Source of the DNA: Kitasatospora phosalacinea
GTDB lineage: Bacteria > Actinomycetota > Actinomycetes > Streptomycetales > Streptomycetaceae
Direction of reading: 5' to 3'
Assembly (NCBI RefSeq): GCF_030268885.1
Contig: NZ_BSSA01000003.1
Location: 62,001 to 126,000, forward strand
Length of the DNA: 64,000 bases
Made by a program: the position numbers and the translations under genes. The notes under the pieces were generated by a model that did no database searches, had not been told where the DNA came from, and was given only the letters and a program-made list of their open reading frames with translations. This document shows positions 9,750 through 18,428 of this stretch, piece by piece (the first letter of the stretch is position 1; each line of letters starts with the position of its first letter).

Positions 9750-10379
9750 GTGACGGACGGAACGGGTGGACGACCGGTGCGAGTGCTGCTCGCCGAGGAC
9801 CAGGGCATGGTGCGGGAGGCGCTCGCCGCGCTGCTCTCGCTGGAGGACGACCTGGAGGTGGTCGCCCAGGTCTCCCGCGGCGACGAGGTCGCGGCGGCGG
9901 TGGCGGAGCACCAGGTGGACGTCGCCGTCCTCGACATCGAGATGCCCGGCATGACCGGCATCGACGCCTGCGCGGAGGTCCGGCGGGCCCGGCCGCGGAC
10001 CAAGGTCGTCATCGCCACCACCTTCGGACGGCCCGGCTACCTGCGCCGGGCGATGGAGTCCGGGGCCGACGCCTTCCTGGTCAAGGACGCACCCGCCGCG
10101 GAACTCGCCGAAGCGATCAGGCGGGTGCTGCGCGGGGAGAAGGTCATCGACCCCACGCTCGCCGCGGCCGCCCTCACCGAGGGGGCCAACCCGCTCACCG
10201 GCCGCGAGCGCGACGTGCTGGCCGCGGCGGCGGACGGCGCGGTGAACGCGGACATCGCGGCCCGGCTGCACCTCTCCGAGGGGACGGTGCGCAACTACCT
10301 GTCGATGGCGATCCAGAAGACGGCGGCCCGCAACCGGGCGGAGGCGGTGCGGATCGCGCGGGAGAAGGGCTGGCTGTAA
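9750..10379 (+). CDS. DesR-like response regulator (NarL/FixJ family)
   Basis: A 209-residue regulator. The receiver domain has the acidic pair AED, the phosphoacceptor Asp62 in VLDIEMPG, and the conserved Lys in FLVKDAP. The C-terminal LuxR-type helix-turn-helix begins at LTGRERDVL and includes the recognition helix in SEGTVRNYLS. It starts with GTG. Its partner is the kinase immediately upstream. The likely target is the promoter region before 6787. No binding site could be identified by eye. Confidence 0.92.
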   Translation: MTDGTGGRPVRVLLAEDQGMVREALAALLSLEDDLEVVAQVSRGDEVAAAVAEHQVDVAVLDIEMPGMTGIDACAEVRRARPRTKVVIATTFGRPGYLRRAMESGADAFLVKDAPAAELAEAIRRVLRGEKVIDPTLAAAALTEGANPLTGRERDVLAAAADGAVNADIAARLHLSEGTVRNYLSMAIQKTAARNRAEAVRIAREKGWL

Positions 10380-10400
10380 GGGGGACGAAGGGCGAGACCA

Positions 10401-10525
10401 GGGGCGCGAGGAACTGCGCGCCCAGCCACGTGCACGCCAGCCGGATCGCTCTGAGGGACGGCTGGTTGCACTATTTCGCGATCTTGCGGTGGGTGCCCGG
10501 CTGGTCGCGCAGTTCCCCGCGCCCC
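10401..10525. repeat. 125-bp inverted-arm intergenic element, copy A
   Basis: Left arm 10401-10420 (GGGGCGCGAGGAACTGCGCG) and right arm 10506-10525 (CGCGCAGTTCCCCGCGCCCC) are inverted copies with one mismatch, separated by exactly 85 nt. The same architecture recurs at 29316-29440 with the same 85-nt spacing and no indel. A degenerate partial second copy of the right-arm flank follows about 36 bp later (CCGCGCCCCCATCTGC repeated). It lies between two convergent gene ends and could fold into a long RNA stem. Confidence 0.8.
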
Positions 10526-10581
10526 CATCTGCACCGGCTGCTCGGGAGCCCTCCGCGCCCCCATCTGCGCCCGCTGTGCGT

Positions 10582-11451
10582 TCAGTTGAGGCGGTGGCGG
10601 GCCGACCTCGCCTCCAGGCGGACCTTCGCGGCGCTCTCCGGGTCGAAGGCGTCGAGGATCTGCGCGTAGGACTCCATCTCGGCGGCGCCGGCCAGGAAGT
10701 CGCCGGTCTTCACGAGCAACTCGGCTCGTTCGAGCCGGAGTTGGGCTGGATGGCGGGGGAGCAGCAGGGCGAGTTCGGTGGCCCAGAGCTGGGTGCGGGC
10801 GTGTTCGGGACGGTCGGCGGCCCAGCGGCGGATGTTGCCCAGGACGCGGAGCACGGTGTCCAAGGGCTGCGCGGGGGAGAGGAGTTCGGGGGAGAAGAGG
10901 TGGCCGGAGGCGGCGACCAGGCGTTCCACGTCGGGGACGTCGAGGAGCCGGCCGCCGTGGAAGGGGTCCGCGAGGACGTACTCGTCGCCGCCCGCCGGTC
11001 CGCCGACCGCGACGATGAAGTGGCCGGGCAGGGCGATGCCGTGCACGGTCAGGCCGGCCCGGGCGGCCACCGCCTGCCAGACCAGCGCGAGCATGATCGG
11101 CAGCCCGCGCCGCCGCCGCAGCACCTCCGGCAGCAGCGAGGACTCCAGCCGGAGGTAGTCGGACTGGCGGCCGTGGAAGCGCTCGCGGCCGCCGAGCACC
11201 GCCGCGAGCAGCGCGGCGGTCTCCTCCGGCCCGCTCGGGCGGCGTTCGGCGACGGCCTGGCGGATCGCGGCGGCGTGCCGGTCCAGGGCGGCCTGACAGG
11301 CCGTCAGGAGTTCCTCCAGGGACGGCTGTTCGGCACTGTCGCCGGGATCGCCGAGGGTGTGCTCGGCGGCGGCGAGCAGGCACAGCAGCACCGGGTCGGG
11401 GTGCTCGCCCCGGGCTTCGGTGCGGAAGCGGGTTCTGCTCTGCTCGGTCAC
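10582..11451 (-). CDS. SirB1-family transglutaminase-like protein
   Basis: A 289-residue protein of the SirB1/transglutaminase-like family. The central part contains the conserved stretch SLLPEVLRRRRGLPIML, followed by GLTVHGIALPGHFIV, and a C-terminal helical region resembling TPRs. The GTG start at 11451 has AAGG upstream. The family lacks a proven activity. Members next to protein-release or methyltransferase genes exist in other bacteria, but nothing nearby here supports that. The gene converges on the response-regulator operon across the repeat element at 10401-10525. Confidence 0.78.
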   Translation of the reverse strand: MTEQSRTRFRTEARGEHPDPVLLCLLAAAEHTLGDPGDSAEQPSLEELLTACQAALDRHAAAIRQAVAERRPSGPEETAALLAAVLGGRERFHGRQSDYLRLESSLLPEVLRRRRGLPIMLALVWQAVAARAGLTVHGIALPGHFIVAVGGPAGGDEYVLADPFHGGRLLDVPDVERLVAASGHLFSPELLSPAQPLDTVLRVLGNIRRWAADRPEHARTQLWATELALLLPRHPAQLRLERAELLVKTGDFLAGAAEMESYAQILDAFDPESAAKVRLEARSARHRLN

Positions 11452-11500
11452 TGCGGCCTTCGGTTCAGCAGCGGTCGTGGCTCACTTCAGGTGGTGCACG

Positions 11501-12508
11501 CTACCGCTGGGGAAGGCGGGCGTAGTGGTAAGTGTGACTGGTCGTGAAGCCCAGCCGGTCGTACAGCTCGATCGCGCCCCCGTTGTCGGCCTCGACCTGC
11601 AGGTAGGCGCCGGTGGCGCCCTCCTCGGCGGCGCGGGCGGCGAGCGCGGCCATCACGGCGGTGGCCAGGCCGCGGCGGCGGGCGGCCGGGGCGACCTCGA
11701 CCGCGCCGAAGCAGGCCCACGGGCCGTCCACGGCGAGCCGGCCGATGGCCAGCGGGGTGCCGTCCCCGCCCTCGACCCGGGCGAACCAGACCGAGGGGCC
11801 GCCGTGCAGCACCGCGGTGGCGGCTGCCTCCAGGGCGGGGTCGCCGCCCACCCGGCGGTACAGCGCCAGCCACTCGGGTCCGGCGGTGCGGGACAGCCGG
11901 ACGTCCGCGGGGCGGCCGGTGCGGGCCAGTTCGCCGAGCGGGGCGGTGCGCACCAGGGTCGGGGCGAGGGCCGCGCCGAGCCGGTCCAGTTCGGCGGCGA
12001 GCGCGGGCGGCGAGCCGGGGGAGACCACCTCGACGTACGCGGGCAGCGAACGGGCCGCGTACCACTCGCGCACCCGCTCCAGCGCCGCGGGCAGCGGCAG
12101 GCCCGGGTCGCCCAGCGCCTGCACCGAGTTGGCCCGGCGGGTGAACCCGGACGAGGCGCGCAGCGTCCACTCGCCCAGCTGCTCCTGCTCGACGGCGGGC
12201 CAGGAGCGGGCGGCGGTGCGCTGCAGGTCGAGCGGGGCGACGGCGGGCGCGGCGGTGCGGCGGGCCGGGAACGGCGGGACGGGCTTGCCGGCCACCAGCA
12301 GTTCGGCCGCGAAGCGCACCGGCGCGCCGCTGCGCGGTTCGACCGTCAACCCGTCGCCGTCCCACGACGTGAGCACGCCGATCACATCGCGGAACACCGG
12401 ACGGCCCTCCGCCACGCCGTCGACACGCCGGACCGACACGCGTCGTCCCACGTCAGACGGGTCCATCCGGACCTCCGGACGGGCCTTCCACGGCTCCGGG
12501 CCGACCAT
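11501..12508 (-). CDS. GNAT family N-acetyltransferase with N-terminal SH3-like region
   Basis: A 335-residue protein. The first 75 residues form a small beta-rich region (GRRVSVRRVDG...VIGVLTSWDGDGLTVEPR). The C-terminal half is a GNAT fold, with the acetyl-CoA loop in VAPAARRRGLATAVM and the motif ELYDRLGFT near the end. An AGGAGG sequence 8 nt before ATG 12508 settles the start over the GTG nine bases upstream. The substrate is unknown. It is divergent from the ferredoxin gene, with about 130 bp of shared regulatory space. Confidence 0.85.
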   Translation of the reverse strand: MVGPEPWKARPEVRMDPSDVGRRVSVRRVDGVAEGRPVFRDVIGVLTSWDGDGLTVEPRSGAPVRFAAELLVAGKPVPPFPARRTAAPAVAPLDLQRTAARSWPAVEQEQLGEWTLRASSGFTRRANSVQALGDPGLPLPAALERVREWYAARSLPAYVEVVSPGSPPALAAELDRLGAALAPTLVRTAPLGELARTGRPADVRLSRTAGPEWLALYRRVGGDPALEAAATAVLHGGPSVWFARVEGGDGTPLAIGRLAVDGPWACFGAVEVAPAARRRGLATAVMAALAARAAEEGATGAYLQVEADNGGAIELYDRLGFTTSHTYHYARLPQR

Positions 12509-12635
12509 CAACCGCACCTCCTGTGCATTTGCGCCCCCCGACCCGCGATACTAGGGGCGGGCATCGACGACGCCGCGCGCAAAGCGCGACCGAGTAAACA
12601 GTAGGGCGGCAGCCCTTCCGAGGAGGAACGACAGC

Positions 12636-12962
12636 GTGACCTACGTCATCGCGCAGCCTTGTGTCGACGTCAAGGACAAGGCGTGCATCGAAGAGTGCCC
12701 CGTGGACTGCATCTACGAAGGCGAGCGCTCCCTCTACATCCACCCGGACGAGTGCGTGGACTGTGGTGCCTGCGAACCGGTCTGCCCGGTCGAGGCGATC
12801 TTCTACGAGGACGACACCCCGGAGGAGTGGAAGGACTACTACAAGGCGAACGTCGAGTTCTTCGACGACCTGGGCTCGCCCGGCGGTGCCTCCAAGCTCG
12901 GCCTGATCGAGCGTGACCACCCGTTCATCGCGGCCCTGCCCCCGCAGAACGCCGACCACTGA
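12636..12962 (+). CDS. fdxA: 7Fe ferredoxin (FdxA/FdxC type)
   Basis: A 108-residue acidic ferredoxin with eight cysteines at residues 9, 17, 21, 25, 40, 43, 46 and 50. This is the pattern of seven-iron ferredoxins binding one [3Fe-4S] and one [4Fe-4S] cluster. The acidic C-terminal extension is typical of the actinobacterial form. GGAGGA precedes the GTG start at good spacing. It is a soluble electron carrier. The gene sits 17 bp upstream of dapC, an arrangement shared with Mycobacterium (fdxC-dapC). Confidence 0.95.
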   Translation: MTYVIAQPCVDVKDKACIEECPVDCIYEGERSLYIHPDECVDCGACEPVCPVEAIFYEDDTPEEWKDYYKANVEFFDDLGSPGGASKLGLIERDHPFIAALPPQNADH

Positions 12963-12979
12963 TCGGTGGCATCCACGCT

Positions 12980-14125
12980 GTGAGCACCAACGACAGCACG
13001 CACGCGCCGTTCCCGGGCCACCCGGGGGCGGCGCGCCGCGTCTCCGACCGCCTGCCGGTCTTCCCGTGGGACAAGCTCGAACCGTACAAGCGCACCGCCC
13101 AGGCGCACCCGGACGGGCTCTGCGACTTCTCCGTCGGCACCCCGGTGGACCCGGTGCCCGAACTGGTCCAGCGGGCGCTGGCCGCGCACACCGACACGCC
13201 CGGCTACCCCACCGTGTGGGGCCCGCTGTCGCTGCGCGACGCCATCGCGGGCTGGCTGGGGCGCCGCTGCGGCGCCGGGATCGGCCCCGAGGCCGTCCTG
13301 CCGACCGTCGGCTCGAAGGAACTGGTGGCCTGGCTGCCCGGCCAGCTCGGCCTCGGCCCGGGCGACCAGGTCGCCTACCCGAAGCTGGCCTACCCCACCT
13401 ACGAGGTCGGGGCGCTGCTCTGCGGCGCCGAGCCGGTCGCGTACGGGGACGTCGCGGAGCTGGACGGCTCGAAGGTCCGGCTGCTGTGGCTGAACTCGCC
13501 GTCCAACCCCACCGGGCGGGTGCTGGACGCGGCCGAGCTGCGCCGCGCCGTCGAGTGGGCCCGGGAGCACCGGGTGCTGCTGGTCAGCGACGAGTGCTAC
13601 CTGGAGCTCGGCTGGGAGGCCGAGCCGGTGTCGGTGCTGCACCCGTCGGTCTGCGGCGGCTCGCACGAGGGCCTGCTGGCCGTGCACTCGCTGTCCAAGC
13701 GCTCCAACCTGGCGGGCTACCGGGCCTCCTTCGTGGCCGGTGACCCGGTGGTGGTCCGCGAGCTGCTGGAGATCCGCAAGCACGGCGGCATGATCGTGCC
13801 CGCGCCGGTGCAGGCGGCCACCGCGGCCGCGCTCGCCGACGACGCGCACGTGGCCGAGCAGCGGGCCCGGTACGCCCAGCGGCGCAGCGCCCTGCGGGCC
13901 GCGCTGGAGGCGTACGGGTTCCGGATCGAGCACTCCGAGGCGAGCCTGTACCTGTGGGCGACCCAGGACAGGCCGTGCTGGGAGACGGTGGCCGAACTCG
14001 CCGAGCTGGGCGTCCTGGTGGCGCCCGGCGACTTCTACGGCCCGGCGGGCGACCGGTTCGTGCGGGTGGCGTTCACCGCCACCGACGAGCGGGTGGCCTC
14101 GGCGGTGGAGCGGCTCAAGCGGTAG
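12980..14125 (+). CDS. dapC: DapC, N-succinyldiaminopimelate aminotransferase
   Basis: A 381-residue fold-type I PLP aminotransferase. The motifs visible are NSPSNPTGR, SDECYLELGW and the Schiff-base lysine in SLSKRSNLAGYR. In actinobacteria this gene downstream of ferredoxin makes N-succinyl-LL-diaminopimelate in lysine and peptidoglycan precursor synthesis. DapE, the next enzyme, is encoded at 16447. The start is GTG at 12980, 17 nt after the ferredoxin stop, so the two are probably co-transcribed. A strong hairpin at 14144 ends the unit. Confidence 0.92.
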   Translation: MSTNDSTHAPFPGHPGAARRVSDRLPVFPWDKLEPYKRTAQAHPDGLCDFSVGTPVDPVPELVQRALAAHTDTPGYPTVWGPLSLRDAIAGWLGRRCGAGIGPEAVLPTVGSKELVAWLPGQLGLGPGDQVAYPKLAYPTYEVGALLCGAEPVAYGDVAELDGSKVRLLWLNSPSNPTGRVLDAAELRRAVEWAREHRVLLVSDECYLELGWEAEPVSVLHPSVCGGSHEGLLAVHSLSKRSNLAGYRASFVAGDPVVVRELLEIRKHGGMIVPAPVQAATAAALADDAHVAEQRARYAQRRSALRAALEAYGFRIEHSEASLYLWATQDRPCWETVAELAELGVLVAPGDFYGPAGDRFVRVAFTATDERVASAVERLKR

Positions 14126-14143
14126 CGCCGCCGGAGGGCGGAA

Positions 14144-14179
14144 CGGGAGGGGCGGAGCCGGTCGGCTCCGCCCCTCCCG
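14144..14179. terminator. Bidirectional terminator between dapC and the secreted-protein gene
   Basis: A perfect 17-bp inverted repeat (14144-14160 with 14163-14179) with a very tight loop lies between two convergent genes and can serve both. Confidence 0.8.
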
Positions 14180-14199
14180 TCGTCCCGGGCTCCGCGGGG

Positions 14200-14925
14200 T
14201 CAGCCGATCGGCAGGCCGCCGCCCTGGATGCCGCCGAGCAGGCCGCCGACCGGGCCGAGCGCGCCGGTCAGGCCGCCCAGCGGGCTGTCGCCGCCGAGCG
14301 AGGGCACGCCGCCGAGGCGGTTGGCGGACTCGTGCTCGGTCAGGCCCTCGACGGCGCCCGCGACCGGCAGCGAGTGGAGGGCGCCGGTGACCGGGCCGAG
14401 CTTGTCGCCGGCGGGCAGGCCCTGGGTGAGCTTGTCGGTGGGCAGGCCGCGGGCGACGGTGGCCAGCGGGGTGGCGGTGGCCCGGTCGGTGGCGGGGAGG
14501 ACCTTCTCGGTGACCGCCGGGGCGACCTTCTCCTCGACCGCCGGGGCGACCTTGTCGGTGAGCGTCTCCAGCGAGCCGGTCAGCTGGCCGGCCTTGCCGA
14601 CCGGGCCGAGCTTGCCGAGCGCGTCGTCGGTGGACGGCAGGTTGTGCGCGACGGTGTTGCCGGCCGCGTCGGCAGCCGCCGGGCCGCCCGCCGCGAGGGT
14701 CGCGGCGCCGGTGGTGCCGACCACGTGGCCCAGCTCGTGGGCGGCCCCCTGCACCGCGTCGCCCGAGTTGGGGACGTCGGCCAGCTTGGTCACGCCGGCG
14801 CCCAGGTCGGTCTGCGGCACCACCTCGGTGGCGGAGGCGGCACCCGCCGCGGCTGCGAGCGGCGCCGCGGTGGCGGCGACGAGCAGCGCGGCCTGGGCGA
14901 TCCGGCGCGTGAGGGGGAGGGACAT
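14200..14925 (-). CDS. Secreted low-complexity protein, unknown function
   Basis: A 241-residue protein with a classic signal peptide (basic SLPLTRRIAQ, an alanine/leucine core and a likely cleavage after ASA near residue 28). The mature part is rich in Gly, Pro, Val and Leu and repeats VAPAVEEK/VAPAVTEK-like units, with a glycine-rich C-terminus. The ATG at 14925 has TTAGGAG upstream, which is preferred over the longer frame to 15042. Orthologs occur in Streptomyces and are sometimes labelled ATP-binding, but I see no nucleotide-binding motif. Confidence 0.75.
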   Translation of the reverse strand: MSLPLTRRIAQAALLVAATAAPLAAAAGAASATEVVPQTDLGAGVTKLADVPNSGDAVQGAAHELGHVVGTTGAATLAAGGPAAADAAGNTVAHNLPSTDDALGKLGPVGKAGQLTGSLETLTDKVAPAVEEKVAPAVTEKVLPATDRATATPLATVARGLPTDKLTQGLPAGDKLGPVTGALHSLPVAGAVEGLTEHESANRLGGVPSLGGDSPLGGLTGALGPVGGLLGGIQGGGLPIG

Positions 14926-15293
14926 GGTGCTCCTAAGAGGTGAGGTCGACGGTCCGCCGGGCCGGGGCGCGGGGCGCTCCGCCCGGCGGGCGACGTGTAT
15001 GACCGCAAGAGCACCGGGAAGGTTTCGGCCGGTCAAGGTCAAGGGTTGGCAAAGATCGGACGATCCTTTTTCGGGCCGTGCGGACGCACCGGCCGGGCGG
15101 CGGTCGCCGAAGAACCGTCACTCCCCTTGTGGGCCCGGCCTTCCGGCCCCCGGCGGCGCACCGGTCCGGAGGTGCCCGCCGACGGGCCCGCCGTCAGCGG
15201 GAGTTGACGCGATTCACCCGGCGGACGGTCACCCGCGCACCAGTGCGTCAACGCACCGTCGGGGCTCCGCGCCCGTCGGCCGCCGCCCGGGCG
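14926..15293. other. 368-bp gap; promoter region of the secreted-protein gene
   Basis: No credible coding sequence is present. Read on the minus strand, two TTGACC hexamers lie directly adjacent (plus-strand GGTCAA at 15031-15036 and 15037-15042) about 110 bp upstream of the secreted-protein gene. They could be -35 elements or a regulator half-site repeat. I could not match a convincing -10. Confidence 0.35.
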
Positions 15294-16262
15294 TCACTTC
15301 TTGACCGGCGCGCCCAGCGTCACCAGCACCCGGTCGGACGGCGCGCCCGCCAGCGGCTTCCACCCCTCGCCGTGCTTGTCCACCCGCCACACCCTGCCGT
15401 CGTACGCGACCTGCCCGATGCCCAGCTCGGCCGCCTGCGCCACCGACCAGTGCGCCAGCGCCCAGCCGGTCTGGCCCGGCCCGCCCGCGCCCGCGGTGCT
15501 CGCGGTCGGCTGCGGGGTGAGCGCCAGCACCTCGCGCGGGTCCTTGGCCGCCTTCTCGGCGCCCGCCACCGCCACCGCCTTGCCGAACTCCCGGCGCACC
15601 CGCTCCGAGAGGTGGGCCGCGTCCGGGACGCTCTGGGCCGGGTCGGTGGGGTGCGGGTCCGGCAGCTGGTGCACCACGCAGTCCAGCGAGGCGGGTTCGC
15701 GGCCGGTCAGCACCGTGGCGAGCAGCGTCGCGTTGTTCTCGTGCTTGGCGTACGCCTGCGGGTAGCCGCTGCGCTGCACCTGCTGGGCGGCGTCGGTCAG
15801 CGGCATCTGCGCGTACCCGTTGACCTTCACCAGCGCGTCCAGGAACTTGTTGGTCGCGTACACCGGGTCCATGATCTGGTCGACCGTGCCCCAGCCCTGC
15901 GAGGGGCGCTGCTGGAACAGGCCCACCGAGTCCCGGTCGCCGCCCTCCAGGTTGTGCAGCTTCGACTCCTGGATGGCCGTCGCCAGCGAGATGGTCACCG
16001 CCCGCTCCGGCAGGCCGCGGGACATCGCCACCGCCGTGATGGTGGCCGCGTTGGCCGCCGCCGGGAGCTCCAGGGTGCCGCTGCCCGCCGCGGTGGTGAC
16101 CGTGCAGCCCTCGTCGGGGGGCGTGATCTTGTCCCGGTTCAGCCACACCACCAGGCCGCCCACGACCGACAGCGCGACCAGCCCGACCAGCACCCGCCGC
16201 CACGGCCGCCGCCGGCGCGGTGCGGCGCCGTCCTGCGCGTCGTACTCGGCGTCCTCGGTCAC
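15294..16262 (-). CDS. Membrane-anchored lysozyme-like/transglycosylase-related protein
   Basis: A 322-residue protein with an acidic N-terminus, one membrane anchor at about residues 23-41 and an extracytoplasmic domain. The stretch ISLATAIQESKLHNLEGGDRDSVGLFQQRPSQGWG closely resembles the helix and glutamate region of lytic transglycosylase or lysozyme-like folds, split here as ATAIQESKL and SVGLFQQRPS. The GTG start has AGAGGGG upstream. The role in peptidoglycan cleavage is inferred from that motif. It is transcribed alone, divergently from dapE. Confidence 0.75.
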   Translation of the reverse strand: MTEDAEYDAQDGAAPRRRRPWRRVLVGLVALSVVGGLVVWLNRDKITPPDEGCTVTTAAGSGTLELPAAANAATITAVAMSRGLPERAVTISLATAIQESKLHNLEGGDRDSVGLFQQRPSQGWGTVDQIMDPVYATNKFLDALVKVNGYAQMPLTDAAQQVQRSGYPQAYAKHENNATLLATVLTGREPASLDCVVHQLPDPHPTDPAQSVPDAAHLSERVRREFGKAVAVAGAEKAAKDPREVLALTPQPTASTAGAGGPGQTGWALAHWSVAQAAELGIGQVAYDGRVWRVDKHGEGWKPLAGAPSDRVLVTLGAPVKK

Positions 16263-16423
16263 GGGTGGCCCCTCTCAGTGGCTGATCGCGTCGCATCGGT
16301 CCCGGCCCGGCGTGCGCTGTTCGCGGACACCGTAACCGCTCGGACGGCCGTACGGGTCCGCACGGTTGCGCGGCCGTCCGCGGAGGGGGTCCGGCGGGCC
16401 GACGACCTCACCGGTGGAGCCGC

Positions 16424-16439
16424 ACCTTGTCGATAAGGT
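16424..16439 (+). promoter_or_regulatory. Palindrome overlapping the dapE -10 box
   Basis: ACCTTGTCGATAAGGT is a near-perfect palindrome (seven of eight pairs). Its right arm contains TAAGGT, which lies 7 nt before the dapE ATG and fits a -10 box. A protein bound here would block transcription start. Confidence 0.4.
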
Positions 16440-16446
16440 AACCGCC

Positions 16447-17520
16447 ATGAGCAGCCCGAACGCGCCCCTCGACCTCTCCCTCGACGGCGGAACGCTGACC
16501 GCCCGCCTCGTCGACCTCCCCTCCGTCAGCGGCGAGGAGACCGCCCTCGCGGACGCCGTGGAGGCCGCGCTCCGGGCCCTGCCGCACCTCACCGTCGACC
16601 GGTACGGCAACAACGTGGTCGCCCGCACCCACTTCGGCCGGGACGAGCGGGTGGTGCTCGCCGGGCACCTGGACACCGTGCCGATCGCCGACAACGTGCC
16701 CTCGCACGTCGAGGGCGACCTGCTCTACGGCTGCGGCACCTCCGACATGAAGTCCGGCGTCGCCGTGCAGCTGCGGCTCGCCGCCACCCTCACCGAGGCC
16801 AACCGGGACGTCACCTACGTCTTCTACGACTGCGAGGAGGTGGAGGCCCACCGCAACGGCCTCGGCCACCTGTTCGCGACCCACCCCGACTGGCTGGCGG
16901 GCGACTTCGCGGTCCTGATGGAGCCCAGCGGCGCCGTCGTCGAGGGCGGCTGCCAGGGCAGCCTGCGCGCCGACGTCACGCTCACCGGCGTCCGCGCCCA
17001 CGCCGCCCGCAGCTGGCTCGGCGACAACGCCATCCACAAGGCCGCGGAGGTGCTCCGCCGGCTGGCCGAGTACCGGCCGCGCCGGGTGGAGATCGACGGC
17101 CTGGAGTACCGCGAGGGCCTGAACGCGACCCGGATCGACGGCGGCGTCGCCGGGAACGTCATCCCCGACGAGTGCAAGATCCACGTGGCCTTCCGGTTCG
17201 CCCCCGACCGCAGCCTGGAGCAGGCCGAGGAGCACCTGCGCTCGGTCTTCGAGGGGTACCAGCTGGAGATCGTCGACGCCTCGCCCGCCGCCCTGCCCGG
17301 CCTCGGCCTGCCCGCCGCCCGGGACTTCCTGGCCGCGATCGGCGGCGAGCCCCGGGCCAAGTTCGGCTGGACGGACGTGGCCCGGTTCTCCGCCCACGGC
17401 GTCCCCGCCGTCAACTACGGCCCGGGCGACCCGAACCTGGCGCACAAGCGCGAGGAGCACTGCTCGCTCAGCGCGATCGCCGAGGTCGAGGAGCGGATGC
17501 GGGACTGGCTCACCCGGTAG
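16447..17520 (+). CDS. dapE: DapE, succinyl-diaminopimelate desuccinylase
   Basis: A 357-residue M20 family metallohydrolase that hydrolyses N-succinyl-LL-diaminopimelate to LL-DAP for lysine and cell-wall synthesis. Metal-site motifs are visible: GHLDTVP, GCGTSDMKSG and DCEEVE, followed by the lid/dimerisation domain and the final histidine motif in AHKREEHC. ATG 16447 is chosen because homology starts there. It may be leaderless. Upstream dapC supplies its pathway substrate. The genes are separated by two oppositely oriented genes, so they are not one operon. Confidence 0.94.
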   Translation: MSSPNAPLDLSLDGGTLTARLVDLPSVSGEETALADAVEAALRALPHLTVDRYGNNVVARTHFGRDERVVLAGHLDTVPIADNVPSHVEGDLLYGCGTSDMKSGVAVQLRLAATLTEANRDVTYVFYDCEEVEAHRNGLGHLFATHPDWLAGDFAVLMEPSGAVVEGGCQGSLRADVTLTGVRAHAARSWLGDNAIHKAAEVLRRLAEYRPRRVEIDGLEYREGLNATRIDGGVAGNVIPDECKIHVAFRFAPDRSLEQAEEHLRSVFEGYQLEIVDASPAALPGLGLPAARDFLAAIGGEPRAKFGWTDVARFSAHGVPAVNYGPGDPNLAHKREEHCSLSAIAEVEERMRDWLTR

Positions 17521-17609
17521 CCGTCGAGGGGGCGGGAGCCGGGTGCGGTTCGCCGGATTCCCGCCCGGGCGACGGCCGTTATTTACCCCGGATCGCACCC
17601 CGTCAGGCG

Positions 17610-17615
17610 TAGGGT
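17610..17615 (+). promoter_or_regulatory. -10 box of leaderless LOG-family gene
   Basis: TAGGGT followed by 6 nt and the ATG at 17622, with no ribosome binding site. Confidence 0.5.
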
Positions 17616-17621
17616 TTCGTC

Positions 17622-18404
17622 ATGACAGCCAACGGAGATGACCCCGCCCGCCGGACGAAGAAGCCCTGGCCCGAGAAGCGCAAGGGCCCCGTCCTGCTGC
17701 GGCGCGACCAGGTCGAGGCGAGCACGACCGACCAGCGGCTGCTGGACACCACCGGGCCCGCCGACTGGTTGCACACCGACCCGTGGCGGGTGCTGCGGAT
17801 CACCTCGGAGTTCGTCGAGGGCTTCGGCGCCCTGGCCGAACTCCCCACCGCCATCAGCGTGTTCGGCTCCGCCCGGACACCGGTCGGCTCGCCCGAGTAC
17901 GAGGCCGGGGTGGAGATCGGCCGGGCCCTCGCCGAGGCCGGCTACGCGGTGATCACCGGCGGCGGCCCCGGCGCGATGGAGGCCGCCAACAAGGGCGCCA
18001 CCGAGGCGGGCGGGCTGAGCGTCGGCCTCGGCATCGAGCTGCCCTTCGAGCAGGGCCTCAACGAATACGTCGACCTGGGCCTCAACTTCCGGTACTTCTT
18101 CGTCCGCAAGACGATGTTCGTGAAGTACGCCCAGGGCTTCGTGGTCCTGCCCGGCGGCCTCGGCACCCTGGACGAGCTGTTCGAGGCGCTCACCCTGGTG
18201 CAGACGAAGAAGGTCACCCGCTTCCCGGTGATCCTGTTCGGCAGCGCCTACTGGGGCGGGCTGGTGGAGTGGCTCAAGTCGACCCTGGTCGCCCAGGGCA
18301 AGGCCAACCCCGCCGACCTCGAACTCTTCCACGTCACCGACGACGTGGCGGAGGTGCTGAAGGTGCTGGACGCCGCGCGGGGGCCCAAGGGCACCCCGGC
18401 GTAG
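17622..18404 (+). CDS. LOG family (TIGR00730) Rossmann-fold protein
   Basis: A 260-residue protein of the Lonely-Guy/lysine-decarboxylase-like family. Signature motifs are ITGGGPGAMEAANKGA and the active-site PGGLGTLDE. Family members hydrolyse nucleoside 5'-monophosphates, releasing the base (cytokinin riboside 5'-monophosphate phosphoribohydrolase activity in Mycobacterium Rv1205). About 70 extra N-terminal residues are typical of the actinobacterial form. It is probably leaderless and is convergent with the folP-like gene. Confidence 0.9.
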   Translation: MTANGDDPARRTKKPWPEKRKGPVLLRRDQVEASTTDQRLLDTTGPADWLHTDPWRVLRITSEFVEGFGALAELPTAISVFGSARTPVGSPEYEAGVEIGRALAEAGYAVITGGGPGAMEAANKGATEAGGLSVGLGIELPFEQGLNEYVDLGLNFRYFFVRKTMFVKYAQGFVVLPGGLGTLDELFEALTLVQTKKVTRFPVILFGSAYWGGLVEWLKSTLVAQGKANPADLELFHVTDDVAEVLKVLDAARGPKGTPA

Positions 18405-18428
18405 CGCCGTTCCGGGCCCGGGCGCGGC

